Counted from the first letter of the stretch, positions 1 through 11,715 are shown. The stretch: 64,000 bases of DNA from Globodera rostochiensis (GCA_018350325.1 JAEVLN010000021.1:620001-684000), one strand, 5' to 3'. Translations and numbers: made by a program. The notes: generated by a model not told the origin, from the sequence alone.

Positions 1-1831
1 AAGATAACAATCAATTCTATGTAATATTTATGTCAACAATTTTGTGTATTTTACCTGAAACCGCGGAATCTCTCCAGCAGCAGACTTTGCAGCCTCAATT
101 TTCGCCCCCGCTGTTTCAAAAGTACGGCCAAATGGGTTTGTGCGCATCAACTCCTCGAGCTTGCGGACAATTTCTGCTTTGACAGGGGCTGATAGGGCAA
201 TAGTCAAGTTGTCGTCACGGATGTTCATTGCCGCTTCTGGTGTTAGCGTGTACACCTGAGCAAACGTTGGTCGGCGGCCCCCCGGAGCAATAAGGTCGCT
301 GAACTGGAAGGAGAATTCTCCTGAAATGATTAAATTATGAATGTCGCTTGGTTTATTCAAGTACCGTTGTATTTGCAGGTGTCCAAGCGGCCCCCCATTT
401 GGTCTTCTGGAGCCTTTTCGCCATGCACAGATGCGAACGCAAATGTGTTGTTGAAGGGCATAGTGTTGTCCAAAAACGCCTCCCGCGTCTTCTGATCGTT
501 GGAATTGATCAAACCTTTGCTGTATTCCGCAGGCGCGTTTTGGAGCTCCTCGAACTCAGCCTTCATTTGCTGGGTGTGCACGTCCCCACCGGCACAGCAT
601 TGAGTAAGGCGGCCCCCCTTGACCTTTTCATGCTCTCCTTTCAACATGAGCGCTCCGCAATGCTCGCAGACGGCTTCCCCAAATTGGCCACTGTCATAGT
701 AGTCGACCTTTTGTTTAAAAAATAGTATGACATGTGACTAAATTAAAAAACCCGGTGGCCTGCTGATTTTGATGCGCATTTTAGGTCTTTGTTTTGGTGA
801 CAACGTTGAGTAACACGGCCCCCCTTAGCACGTGCAATTTCTTCGAATTTTGGAGCAGACTCCGTGGCTGGGTTGTACTCTTTTGCGTATTTCCCGGCTG
901 CCAGAAACGCAGCAGCGTTTTGTTGGCACTGCGCGTAAGAGGTACAGTCACATTCGTCCCCACAACGTGTGCAGTTTGGTGTATCTGTGAAGATTATTGA
1001 AAAGGAACAACCATTGTATGACTCAACCTGAAGACCGGCGTTTCTGTTTTTTCTGTCTTGCCTCTGTAGGCCAAGGACGGTTGATGTAATCGTTAAGAAC
1101 TTTCTTCATAGTTTCCTCAATCTGATGGATGTGGCGCTCTTGAAGCTAACAAACAAAAGGTTAAGGAATTAATGCAACAAAAAAACCTTCACAAGCCTAG
1201 CGCTTCTGCAACGCAATGTGACGTCCCCACTTGTAATAGATGTGTTTGTTGCCATTCTTTTGCTAGCGGGGCTCAGACTACGGTCCAATCTTTCACTTTC
1301 TATATGATAAAACGCTGAAAGTATCGGTTTAAAGATTAAACCTGCCACAGAAGCAACAGACAACGCTTCAATGATTGATTCGTCCCCACTGTCATTATCA
1401 CCACAAATCGAGCGTCTTGCGCATTGGTCAACACCTAACGATAGCGTTTCAGATGAGAAAATAAAAACAAAAAGCTTCAAAAAACCTGCGAACGTAACAG
1501 CTGACTCTACAACGTCGCCACAATCATCATTCTGTCTTGAAGTTCCTGCGTGAAAAAGAAGCGTACCCACGGTGTTCTCATTGCAACGATCTTTCCCCAC
1601 GTTATTGTTACAACGTGGTTTTTTCATGGCAGGAGCAGCAAAAGCTTGAACATTGGCATATGTATTGACAATTAAATGTAAACAAAAGGGAAAACCTGTC
1701 TCGGTGCTTGGCTGGTGGATAGCATGTGTAGACGGCCTCCCTTCAGTTGTCAGTGAAGCGTTACTTTGCTTCCGACATTTCTCATACTGCGCTCTTTTGG
1801 CTTCTCTTTTTTTGCGCTCTTTTGTAACCAT
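1..1831 (-). pseudogene. Helitron Rep-helicase gene, copy 1, N-terminal part, broken
   Basis: Starts at 1,831 (ATG followed by a K/R-rich stretch VTKERKKREAKRAQ) and runs left out of the window. The cysteine-rich region at 357-720 (C-x2-C, CCAGGDVHTQQ, then FAFASVHGEKAPEDQMGG) and the block at 28-330 (ending GRRPTFAQVYTLTPEA) match copy 2 and the conserved region upstream of the Helitron Rep domain. In copy 2 these two blocks are one continuous frame. Here an in-frame TGA and a net 1-nt loss near 340-360 separate them, so this copy probably cannot make a full protein. Introns are also present near 650-1,700. A splice variant that skips the lesion cannot be excluded. Confidence 0.7.
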
Positions 1832-2326
1832 TTTTTAAGATTAAAGAAATTATAAGCTTAAAAAAAGAACGACAATTATGGTTGGCGGTGTTGAATGTTA
1901 AATTATAAGAGAAGGCAATGATCAAAACAGTGTTTGAATGACTAAACACAGTAGCAAAACATGTATACGGAAGGACGAAAATGATGATGAAATGGCGCGA
2001 CTGACTCACGTTTCCTTCTGGAAGAAAAAGAAGAGTGACTCACTTTTCCTTCTAGAACAAAAAGAAGGACGGGCGGCGAGAGACAACGACATTTGAGAGA
2101 GTCTTGGTAGACAGTTATACAAGTGTCAAAAAATGAAAAAGACACTTTAAGTGAATCAGAGAAATAGAATCTGTGAGTATGCGCCGCTGTTCTAAATAGC
2201 GGCGAGAGACTACGCTAGTTTGAGAGAGTAAAAGAGAGAAAGGAAAAAATGATGACAATTCCCTTTTGTTTGGTAGCGCACGCGTGACAAGAAGGGAAAT
2301 GCCAGCTGAACGCGCACGCGTGTTTT

Positions 2327-2812
2327 GAAGTTTAGTATTTTTGCTCATTTTTGACAATTCTGTAACTCCGTCAGTTTTGAGCCAATCTAAATAATTTTTT
2401 TGTTGTATTCAGCGTAAAAAACTGAACAAATTTATCATTTTAAAATTTCAAAAAACACAAATTTGAAGTTTTGTATTTTTGGTCATTTTTGACAATTCTG
2501 TAACTTTGGCAATTTTAAACCAATCTAAACAATTATTTTTTTATTGAATTCGCCATAAAAAAACTAAACAAATTTATCATTTTAAAATTTCAAAAAACAC
2601 AAATTTGAAGTTTTGTATTTTTGGTCATTTTTGACAATTCTGTAACTTTGGCAATTTTAAACCAATCTAAACAATTATTTTTTTATTGAATTCGCCATAA
2701 AAAAAAACAAATATCATTTAAAATTTGAAAAAACACAAATTTGGAGTATTGTATTTTTGGTCTTTTTTTGACAATTCTGTAACTTTGGGAGTTTTAACCC
2801 ATCTAAACTTAA
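2327..2812. repeat. Tandem repeat, about 138-bp units, Helitron copy 1
   Basis: Four imperfect AT-rich units begin at about 2,327, 2,465, 2,607 and 2,743. Each starts GAAGTTTTGTATTTTTGGTC and contains GACAATTCTGTAACTTTGG. They lie in the 5' non-coding region of the element. Copy 2 has three units at about 11,394-11,715. Confidence 0.85.
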
Positions 2813-2936
2813 AGTTGTACACAAAGTTGTATAGGAAGTTGTACGCAAAGTTGTATAGGAAGTTGTAAATAGGAGAGAAAAGTTGTACATAAAGTTGTAT
2901 AGGAAGTTGTAAATAGGAGAGGAAAGTTGTAAGCCA
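2813..2936. repeat. AAGTTGTA short-repeat array, Helitron copy 1
   Basis: The octamer AAGTTGTA recurs about every 14-15 nt, alternating with TAGG, CACA or CGCA spacers. The same array in copy 2 is at about 11,724-11,855. An inverted version (TACAACTT) lies near the 3' end of copy 2 at 3,594-3,763. Confidence 0.85.
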
Positions 2937-3302
2937 ATATCAAAGGGAAAAAGGGAGATTGCAAACACAAAGTGCGCAGCAGCGCGAAAACTTCCCGCGC
3001 GACCCCCCACTTTCTTTACATCATTCGAAAGCTCTTGAAAAGCTATACATTTTATCTGCTGACCTCATACCGCTATCGGCAAAACTCCCCGAGGTGTGGT
3101 CAATTTAAATGTTTTTTGGTCAAAATTTTTGAAATTTTGACTTCAGTTAGGCAACCATAACGTATCTTCAAATTTGTCGTAGCGACATGCACGATAGCTC
3201 ATTAGAAAGCCCTGAGTGTGGAGCAGTGCCTTTTGCCAAGAATACCTCCGATTACCCTACTCCCCGCCCGGGTACAGCTCGAAAACTGAGGGGTGGTCAA
3301 AA

Positions 3303-3338
3303 AAAAGTGCCAAAAAAAGGTGACTTTTTGGCACTTTT
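3303..3338. other. 14-bp perfect hairpin near the Helitron 5' end
   Basis: Arms 3,303-3,316 (AAAAGTGCCAAAAA) and 3,325-3,338 are perfect reverse complements around an 8-nt loop. The identical structure in copy 2 is at 12,221-12,256. Conservation in both copies suggests a role in transposition or in transcription termination. Confidence 0.8.
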
Positions 3339-3498
3339 GCACCTTTGGCATTGTGTTGGGACAAATATTCCTGTGCCAATCGATCGGAATCCAAAAGTCC
3401 GCAGGGGTATTGTGAGATCGTTTTTCCGCTCCGGCCACTCTGAAAAGAGTTATTCCAAAAATTGCACGAGTTTGCCCAGAATCCTCTTATATAGGGAA

Positions 3499-3539
3499 CC
3501 AGACCCCTACGGGGTCTGCGTTAAACGGCAAAGCCGTTT
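3499..3539 (-). other. Helitron 3' terminus: CTGG end and two hairpins
   Basis: The plus strand reads CCAG at 3,499-3,502, which is CTGG on the element strand. A perfect 8-bp stem with a 3-nt loop lies at 3,500-3,518 (CAGACCCC and GGGGTCTG). A second stem of 7 bp with an AAA loop lies at 3,523-3,539 (AAACGGC and GCCGTTT). A stem-loop next to CTRR is the usual Helitron terminator of rolling-circle transfer. Here the stem runs into the CTRR itself, closer than usual. Confidence 0.75.
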
Positions 3540-3593
3540 TGAACACCGGTGCCAGCAGTTTCTTCGGGGGTTTTTGCTGGTCACATATTGGCT

Positions 3594-3763
3594 TACAACT
3601 TTCCTCTCCTATTTACAACTTTCTATACAACTTTATGTACAACTTTTCTCTCCAATTTACAACTTTCTATACAACTTTGTGTACAACTTTTCTCTCCTAT
3701 TTACAACTTCCTATACAACTTTGTGTACAACTTCCCATACAACTTTATGTACAACTTTAACAT
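3594..3763. repeat. TACAACTT array near the Helitron 3' end
   Basis: About ten copies of TACAACTT spaced by CTCTCCTAT, CTATA or TGTG blocks. It is the reverse complement of the AAGTTGTA array near the 5' end of the same element (11,724-11,855), so the two form subterminal inverted repeats. Confidence 0.85.
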
Positions 3764-3990
3764 TGCTGCTTTATTTCTTGTTCCCAAAACATTGTTTTGC
3801 TCATTCCGTTATATCATTTAAACATGTTTGAAAACAAATTGTACTTTTAGCTACTTTTTTTTCCCTCAGCAAAAACAGCATTCTTTATTATTTAACGTAA
3901 AATAAAAGCAACACAAAGAAAATTAAAACAAATACAATAATAATCATTAAATTAAATGAACTCAAAAGCAAAAATTATACAACATATCTT
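3764..3990. other. Helitron 3' untranslated or spacer DNA
   Basis: AT-rich sequence between the short-repeat array and the stop of the Rep-helicase gene. I see no further gene in it. Confidence 0.5.
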
Positions 3991-6002
3991 TTAATCAAAA
4001 TATTCTTCGTCCAAGCTTTCCATATCTTCGTCTGCGTTAAGCGTCCCCACTCCTTGATCATGTACGGCTACAGCCAATTCCGAATGTTGTGGTCGTGGTG
4101 GAACGTTGATGTCGTCGAGTAGCTCGTGGTAGACAACATTGGCAATGCGGGTGTCGTCCCCACTCTGACACGATGGAGCATAGACACGGATTGCGTCCAT
4201 CCGTGTCACGCGGGACATGGCAACATAGACTTGCCCATGCGCGAAGCATTGCTTCCCACGTAACACGAGGGCCATCCGTTGGAGTGTCTGGCCCTGTGCC
4301 TAAAGTGTACTCTTTTTAAATTTCAAAAGCTACTGTTTTGTGTACCTTATTCACCGTCATGGCAAAGCAGAGTCGCACAGGAAACTGCAGACGGCGGAAA
4401 CGGAGCCCCCGGTGGTTTCGGTTGTTGCCGTATTCGAATTTGACGCGTGGAATGACGATGGTTTGCTTAGCATCCGCGCGCGGTCCAGTCAAAATTCGGC
4501 AGAACAAATTGTCGTCGGCCCCCCGCATCACTTGAAGCCTTGTGCCGTTGCACAACCCTTGGGACACGTCCAAGTTGCGAATCAACATCACCGGCGTCCC
4601 CACCTAAAAAATGTGCCCTTTTCTAAAATCTTTCTATACAAGTTAGACCTTAAGTATCAATTTGTGCGGTGGCATTCCGGATGGCATCTCGCTATGGACC
4701 GCCTCCATGTTGAAATCCGCCCGGAATGTGTTGAATTCGTCGCTTGGTTCAAGTGGTTCATCGATGGACAGGTATTCTTTTGCGTCCCCACTCATCCGAT
4801 CCAGAGCCAAGTCGTTGATGTGTTGAACATCGTTGTTGGTTGGGCACAGAACAGCGTTGCTGGCGATTGCGTCTGCGTTGCTCAATGGTTCCGAGAACAG
4901 AGCTTCTGGGAAGCAGAAGTTGATCACGTCGTCCATTTGGTGGGCCACATTTTGCGGAGGAATGCGCAGCAAGTTTGGCTGCCTGCTTCCAATGTCCGTC
5001 CCCACTTGATGCAAGCCATTTCCAATGTTGTGAAGCCAATCCCGAAGGGCTTGCTCGCCTGGCGCGGTGCGCATGTTGATAGTCAGGCTATAAACAGGAG
5101 ATTTAATTTAAGCCTGACACATTAAACTGTGCCTTATTTTTTGGAACGTCTTAAAAAGTGGGAAAGTTTTGATGCTTTCGGCCACTTGGTCTTCACGCGT
5201 GCCGTGTTCGACAACAGGCGTCAGTTGCTTCCAATCGCCCCCGCAGACTACCACTTTGCCTCCAAAAGGTTTGTCGTTGACGGCGCAAACATCACGCAAT
5301 AGCCGATCGATGTACTTTAGCACACGGCTGCTCAGCATACTAATTTCCTAAATTAAATGTTGAGATGCTATTTGTATTTTTGTTACGTTGCATACGTCAA
5401 TGATGATGAGGTCGGCCCCCCGTAGTTGTTCTCCTTTAGAAGATTCAAAGCTGATCGTTGGTGCTGTGTCGTCTGTAACGTCATTTGGAACGCTGAATTG
5501 GCGATGTGCGGTGCCGCCCCCGATCAGTAAAAGCGCCGCAATTCCTGTGCTAGCTGCGGCGATCACTGACGATGTGCATAGCGGCTGCAAGGGAATAATA
5601 TAGACTGAGTTTATGTGCATATAAAACAACGTTTTCACGCCCCCGCTCTTGGTTGGTAGTCGAATTGAAGGTCGGCTTGCCGGCAAGACACCACTTGATC
5701 AGTGTGTTGTATAAGAATGTTTTGCCTGCAACATAAGGCAGGTGATGATTACAGGGGAGTTGAAGCCTACCGCAGCCTCCAGAGCCTTCTAGGAAGAAAA
5801 GTCGTTGCCCGTCCGCACTTCGAATAGCACTTGAAATGTCGTTGAAGGCATTACGTTGGTCCTTGTTAAGAAGCCCAATCTTCTCAATTGCAATTTGCTG
5901 TGGCGATTTGGCACGCCCTTGCTGATCTCCGTAAAACTCATCTAGCAAAGTGGCTTGTTGAAGCGCCCCCGCTTGCCTGTCAAAATTGTAGTCATTTGGC
6001 AA
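3991..6002 (-). other. Pif1-type helicase domain of the Helitron protein
   Basis: Walker A (EGSGGCGKTFLYNTL) is split by a 45-bp intron at 5,726-5,770. Motif Ia (AAASTGIAALLL) and GGGTAHRQF follow. The DE box (LIIIDEISML) is split by a 48-bp intron at 5,348-5,395. FGGKVVVCGGDWKQLTPVV is motif III, near 5,230. Then come INMRT near 5,070, VGTPVMLIRNLD at 4,600 and GQVYVAMSRVTR (motif VI) near 4,215. These are the motifs of 5'-3' SF1B helicases fused to Helitron Rep. Confidence 0.88.
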
Positions 6003-9000
6003 TCCACTTAGGCCAACATCCCTTAAAAAGAAGCCTTTTGTAGTGATTGAGCGCCTTCCTTACCCACTGGTGGTACCCATGCAGTTGAAAAAGTATTCCA
6101 AATTGCGCATGACTTCAGCCCCCCGGAAAGCGACAGACTTCGGCCTGATTGCCGGGTTGTTGGCCGCAAATGGCGGGTTCATCTCGTCCAGAAACTCATC
6201 GAAAAGTTCCTGTGGCTCTGCGGGCCGGGCGTGACAAAGCAGCATTGCAAAGTAGTGCTGTAGCTGTTTGAAGTTAGACTTCTCGGCGCATGCCTCCCGC
6301 ATTGAGCGACGAAAGATGAGATCGCTTTCGAGAAGGCCGAGATGTTGTGCCGCCCCCGCGAAAGTTGAAAACACGACTCCGTCAATAGTCCGCAGATCTT
6401 CGAAACTTTTTGGGCCAGGCCGATGGAGCAAAAGAAGCCTTAAAAATTATCAAATTTTTTATTTGTAAACACAGACACCTTATGGCAAAAAGTTCGTGCT
6501 TTCTTGGGGATACGGTGTAGACTCGCACAAACATTCGAGCTTTCTCGATGTCTTCAGAAAGTGGGCGCCCCCGCTTTTTCCATTCCCGTGCCTTGTAATT
6601 CCACCTTAAATGTATAGCTTATTCAATATTGGAAAATAAATGCTTACGAATATTGATACGGCACACGGTCATACGTCAGCAGTGCCGCGGTAGGATCGTC
6701 CCCACACAGTTTGAAGAAAGCAGTCAGACGTGTATTTGCGTCAACTTTCCAGTGTCCTTCTTGCTCTTGTCCTTCCTCTACAACGATGGTGTGCCCGCCT
6801 TCGTCATGCACGCTCAGCGTGTAGATTTGATGAGACGTCCCCACAATTTTGTAAGAATGTAGGCGTAGATACGCCTCCATGGCCGTCATATAGCGCACTT
6901 TGAAGGTGGCCGCAATCTCGTCATAGTCGTAGACATCTTCTGTTGCGTCCCCACTCTGTCGTCGTGCACTCTTCCTTGGCTGGGTCACTTGGACGTAGGC
7001 CTTTTCAAAGCCTAAATTTTTAGAATTTTTTGTTACGATGGCCCCAAAAAAACTTACCTTTTAGCAAATACTTGAATATGTATTTGCAGGCCTTTTGCCC
7101 GAATACATATTCTATGTTGATGTGCGTCCCATACTTCAGCAACAAAAAATTGTTGTATGGGATGACGCGGCTGTCGTCAAGAAGCAATGCACTACGGCCC
7201 CCCTTTCTTTGCTTGTAAAATGTTCGCCCACATTCTTCCTATAAAACGAAAACAAAGTTAATAAGATGGGTGACTAATAAAATTACGTGTTGTCGCTGAG
7301 GATTGCGTCCTTTGTGTGGTATCCGCTGGTATCGGACTTCGGCCCAGTCCCGTTCTGGATCATCTGCGGGAAGGTGATCTTCGCCTGACGGCACGCGAGC
7401 GTCCCCACACGTTGGTGCAACCCATTGATCGGAGTCCTCGGGTGGTAAACGGACGTAATTTGTGTAGCGCACTTCTATACAATTTATTACACGTGATAAA
7501 TCTCTTTACTTTTTGGACCTGATAATTCTGTCCTGTCCGAGTACGGCTTTGGGAAGTGCTTACGGCAATTCGACCCCTCAAGACATGCAGCGTTGCAGTC
7601 GTGCAGCATCATTGTGGTCACATTATGCCACAGACGTCGCTGCTGATTGGCTTCTGGTGAGTGGTCGTCAATGGGCGGCAATGTAGGGATACGTGCACTG
7701 ACGTATTCGTCGACCTGCTCTGGTGATATGATGCGGCCCCCCTTGTCAAGAATGAGCAGCATGTGTATATGTGGCATGCCTTAAAGTATGCAAATTTATG
7801 GCACGATAGTAAACATTTTCTTGTAAACAAAAATTTAAAATACCCCTTTTTTGGTGCTCCACACTGTAGCACCACCCGGCCACTTTGCCCAATACGTGCC
7901 GTTCCGTCAAGTCCTTTATGAACTCAGTTGCCTTGTCCATAAAAATGCGACAGACAATGTCCGGCCGATGGGCATAGTTTTGCCGCCTCCGCAAAGCTTC
8001 GGCTATCTCTGGCCATTTTGGGTTGCCAGTGAAGGTGACGAACCTTTGAGAGTAATGAATTCTAGTCTGTTAACTCGTCAAAAACTACCATGTCGGAGCC
8101 CCCAAATGCCGAACCATCGTCATTAAGTCCGCGTATTTGCCCTGGTAGTATTGGCGCGACCCCGCGAAAGATTGGGGCATCAAGAAGACTCGGCCTAACT
8201 TGGCGTTACGTCCCCACTTCTGCAGTCCCTTCTCCATTGCAGCGATATAGTCCCGGGCGAGTATCTGACGATAATTCTTCTTTGTTTGAATGGCTTTCAA
8301 GTGGTCCATGTCATTGCGTTCGATGCGGTTGAGGACAGAAATTGTAAAATATTCTGCCAAACGTCTAGCGAACCACAGCCAATGGAAAGCGCTTTTGTCG
8401 TCCCCACGAAGAGCCATTCGGTAACGGTAAAATTGGCGTTCCGAGATATTTGACTTTTTGGTGCTTCCATCTATTTCCGGTTCCATTACAGCGTCTGCCT
8501 CACGGCCTGCAGTATTCTCTTCCTCCTCGGGAACTTCTTCGTCAAGCTCCAAAGCTTCTTCTGGCATTTCGTCGTCTTCTCGATGGTCAGACGCCCCCGC
8601 ATCAGGCTCATTTGGCATTGGTTCAGCAACTTCTTCTGCCATGGAATTGTCGAGTGCATCTTGCATTTGTACCTCCTCTCGCTCCTCCCGAGTTAGCTGT
8701 TTATTGGCGGTGTGCACAGTTGGAGTAAATAAATTTACCATTCGCCCCCGCTTCTTGATGAACCATCGCCAGCCAGGCGTTCCGCGCGGATGAAGTAGAG
8801 GGAAGCAGCAAGGGTCTAATTGCGGCATGCCGCTCTCCAGCTCTCGCATCTTGCCTGCCTTATCGCACACCCAGAAAGCTTAAACCATAAATGCTTAAAC
8901 GCGTTAAATTAGACTTTGTACCGCTTATCTCCGGTGCCAAGCCATCTTCCTGGACCCAGATGACGGCAACCTGCTTAGCAGTAGGCGCGTCGGCTCTCTC

Positions 9001-10914
9001 GATTATGGTAACGTCCCCACGATTTTTGAGTGCGTCTGTTTTGAGATCTCTGTCGGTGAGAAGAGCTATCTGTAGACATAACATTATAGGAATCATTAAT
9101 ATGTGATTGTTATGTCAACTATTTTGCGTGTTTTACCTGAAACCGCGGAATCTCTCCAGTTGCTGACTTTGCCGCTTCAATTTTCGCCCCCGCAGTTTCA
9201 AAAGTTCTTCCGAAAGGGTTTGCGCGCATCAACTCCTCGAGCTTGCGCACAATTTCTGCTTTGACAGGGGCGGATAGGGCAGTAGTCAAGTTTTCGTCCC
9301 TGATATTCATTGCTGCTTCTGGTGTCAGTGTGTACACCTGAGCAAACGTTGGTCGACGGCCCCCCGGAGCAATAAGGTCGCTGAACTGGAAGCAGAATTC
9401 TCCTGAAATGATTAAATTATGAATGTATCTTGCCATATTAAAAATACCGTTGTATTTGCATGTGTCCAAGCGGCCCCCCATTTGGTCTTCTGGAGCCTTT
9501 TCGCCACGCACAGATGCGAACGCAAATGTGTTGTTGAAGGGCATAGTATTGTCCAAAAACGCCTCCCGCGTCTTCTGATCGTTGGAATTGATCAAACCCT
9601 TGCTGTATTCCGCTGGCGGGGTTTGGAGCTCCTCAAACTCTGCCTTCATTTGCTGGGTGTGCACGTCCCCACCGGCACAGCATTGTGAAAGGCGGCCCCC
9701 CTTGATCTTCTCATTCTCTCCCTTTAACATAAGCGCTCCGCAATGCTCGCAGACTGCTTCCCCAAATTGGCCACTGTCATAGTAGTCGACCTTTTGTTTA
9801 AAAAATAGTATGACATGTGACTAAATTAAAAAACCCGGTGGCTTGCTGATTTCGATGCGCATTTTAGGTCTTTGTTTTGGTGACAACGTTGAGTAACACG
9901 GCCCCCCTTAGCACGTGCAATTTCTTCGAATTTTGGAGCAGACTCCGTGGCCGGGTTGTACTCTTTTGCGTATTTCCCGGCTGCCAGAAACGCAGCAGCG
10001 TTTTGTTGGCACTGCGCGTAAGAGGTACAGTCACATTCGTCCCCACAACGTGTGCAGTTTGGTGTATCTGTGAAGATTATTGAAAAGGAACAACCATTGT
10101 ATGACTCAACCTGAAGACCGGCGTTTCTGTTTTTTCTGTCTTGCCTCTGTAGGCCAAGGACGGTTGATGTAATCGTTAAGAACTTTCTTCATAGTTTCCT
10201 CAATCTGATGGACGTGGCGCTCTTGAAGCTAACAAACAAAAGGTTAAGGAATTAATGCAACAAAAAAACCTTCACAAGCCTAGCGCTTCTGCAACGCAAT
10301 GTGACGTCCCCACTTGAAATAGATGTGTTTCTTGCCATTTTTTTGCTAGCTAGGCTCACACCACGGTCCAATCTTTCACTTTCTATATGATAAAGCGCTT
10401 AAAGAATCGGTTTAAAGATCGAACCTCCTACAGAAGCAACAGACAACGCTTCAATGATTGATTCGTCCCCACTGTCATTATCACCACAAATCGAGCGTCT
10501 TGCGCATTGGTCAACACCTAACGATAGCGTTTCAGATGAGGAAATAAAAACAAAAAGCTTCAAAAAACCTGCGAACGTAACAGCTGACTCTACAACGTCG
10601 CCACAATCATCATTCTGTCTTGAAGTCCCTGCGTGGAAAAGAAGCGTACCTACGGTGTTCTCATTGCAACGATCAGTCCCCACGTTATTGTTACAACGTG
10701 GTTTTTTCATGGCAGGAGCAGCAAAAGCTTGAACGTTGCCATATGTATTGACAATTAAATGTAAACAAAAGGGAAAACCTGTCTCGGTGCTTGGCTGGTG
10801 GATAGCATGTGTAGACGGCCTCCCTTCAGTTGTCAGTGAAGCGTTACTTTGCTTCCGACATTTCTCCTTCTGCACTCTTTTGGCTTCTCTTTGTTTCCGT
10901 TCTTTTGTAACCAT
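3991..10914 (-). CDS. Helitron Rep-helicase (rolling-circle transposase), multi-exon
   Basis: This is the single large Helitron protein that nicks, unwinds and transfers one strand. Order on the minus strand: a K/R-rich start (ATG at 10,914); cysteine-rich exons at 9,840-10,700; the conserved C-x2-C and GGRRPTFAQVYTLTPEA block at 9,119-9,780; the Helitron-like N domain and Rep at 7,060-9,096; a linking region with FEDLRTIDGV at 6,060-6,600; then the Pif1 helicase, ending at the stop at 3,991 after a D/E-rich tail. Introns of 40-65 bp break many domains, for example 5,348-5,395 and 5,726-5,770, both GT-AG on the minus strand. Every conserved motif looked for was found, so the gene may be intact, but not every exon border was resolved. 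Three G-rich 9-mers recur throughout. Copy 1 carries a broken copy of its N-terminal third. Confidence 0.85.
7060..8870 (-). other. HUH Rep nuclease domain of the Helitron protein
   Basis: The Helitron-like N domain starts with an FPLLHPRGTPGW motif near 8,800. It continues with FYRYRMALRGDD, RPDIVCRIFMDKATEF and EHQKRG, then after a short intron MPHIHMLLIL near 7,765, which is the HUH metal-binding motif. C-x5-C and FPKPYSDRTE follow. The catalytic tyrosine motif KYIFKYLLK (Y-x3-Y-x2-K) lies at about 7,060-7,086. Two tyrosines are the hallmark of Helitron Rep. An acidic insertion (about 8,480-8,720, rich in E and D) sits between GW and FYRYR and is not part of the usual domain. Confidence 0.85.
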
Positions 10915-11393
10915 TTTATTAAGATTAAAGAAATTACAAGCTTAAAAAAAGAACGACAATTATGGTATGGTTGGCAGAGTTGAATGTTAAATGGTAAACA
11001 AAGGTTGCAAGTATCAAATATTGTGGCAATGTTTACGGAAGGACGAAAATGATGACGAAATGGCGCGACTGACTCACGTTTCCTTCTGGAAGAAAAAGAA
11101 GAGTGACTCACTTTTCCTTCTAGAACAAAAAGAAGGGCGGGCGGCGAGAGACAACGACATTTGAGAGAGTCTTGGTAGACAGTTATACATTTGTCAAAAA
11201 ATGAAAAAGACACTTTAAGTGAAACAGAGAAAGAGAATCTGTGAGTATGCGCCGACGTTCTAAATAGCGGTGAGAGACAACGCTAGTTTGAGAGAGTAAA
11301 AGAGAGAAAGGAAAAAATGATGACAATTCCCTTTTGTTTGGTAGCGCACGCGTGACAAGAAGGGAAATGCCAGCTGAACGCGCACGCGTGTTT

Positions 11394-11715
11394 TGAAGTT
11401 TTGTATTTTTGGTCATTTTTGACATTTCTGTAACTCCGTCATTTTTGAGCCAAACTAAATAATTTTTTTTGGTTGTATTCAGCGTGAAAAACTGAACAAA
11501 TTTATCATTTTAAATTTCAAAAAACACAAATTTGAAGTTTTGTATTTTTGGTCATTTTTGACAATTCTGTAACTCTGGCAGTTTTAAACCAATCTAAACA
11601 ATTATTTCTTTATTGAATTCGCCATAAAAAACTAAACAAAGATCATTTAAAAGTTTTAAAAAACACAAAATTGAAGTTTTGTATTTATGGTCTTTTTTGA
11701 CAATTCTGTAACTCT
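11394..11715. repeat. Tandem repeat, about 138-bp units, Helitron copy 2
   Basis: Three units begin near 11,395, 11,533 and 11,672 and match the four units at 2,327-2,812. The unit number therefore differs between the two copies. Confidence 0.8.

Larger units (their letters stand above)
1..3497 (-). mobile_element. Helitron copy 1 (5' terminal part, runs off left edge)
   Basis: This stretch is a near-identical copy of about 9,085-12,415, so it is the 5' part of a second Helitron in the same orientation. Its right end reads, on the minus strand, TTCCCTATATAAGAG followed by a GGGCAAACTCGTGCAA-like block, a form typical of Helitron 5' ends beginning TC. Homology to copy 2 stops at 3,497, exactly where copy 2's 3' hairpin begins. 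It holds the broken N-terminal part of the Rep-helicase gene, tandem repeats and a 14-bp hairpin. Everything 3' of the N-terminal coding region lies to the left of the window. Confidence 0.85.

Noticed and set aside
1371..1838. Plus-strand frames antisense to the Helitron N-terminal exons
   Set aside because: The minus strand shows splice sites and family similarity; these are shadows.
3187..3831. 214-codon plus-strand frame in the Helitron junction
   Set aside because: It runs through the hairpin, the element boundary and the TACAACTT array, so it is not a gene.
103..9193. CGCCCCCGC as EGR/WT1-type binding sites
   Set aside because: The reverse complement matches that consensus, but there is no reason to expect such regulation inside a Helitron coding region, and two other 9-mers show the same behaviour.
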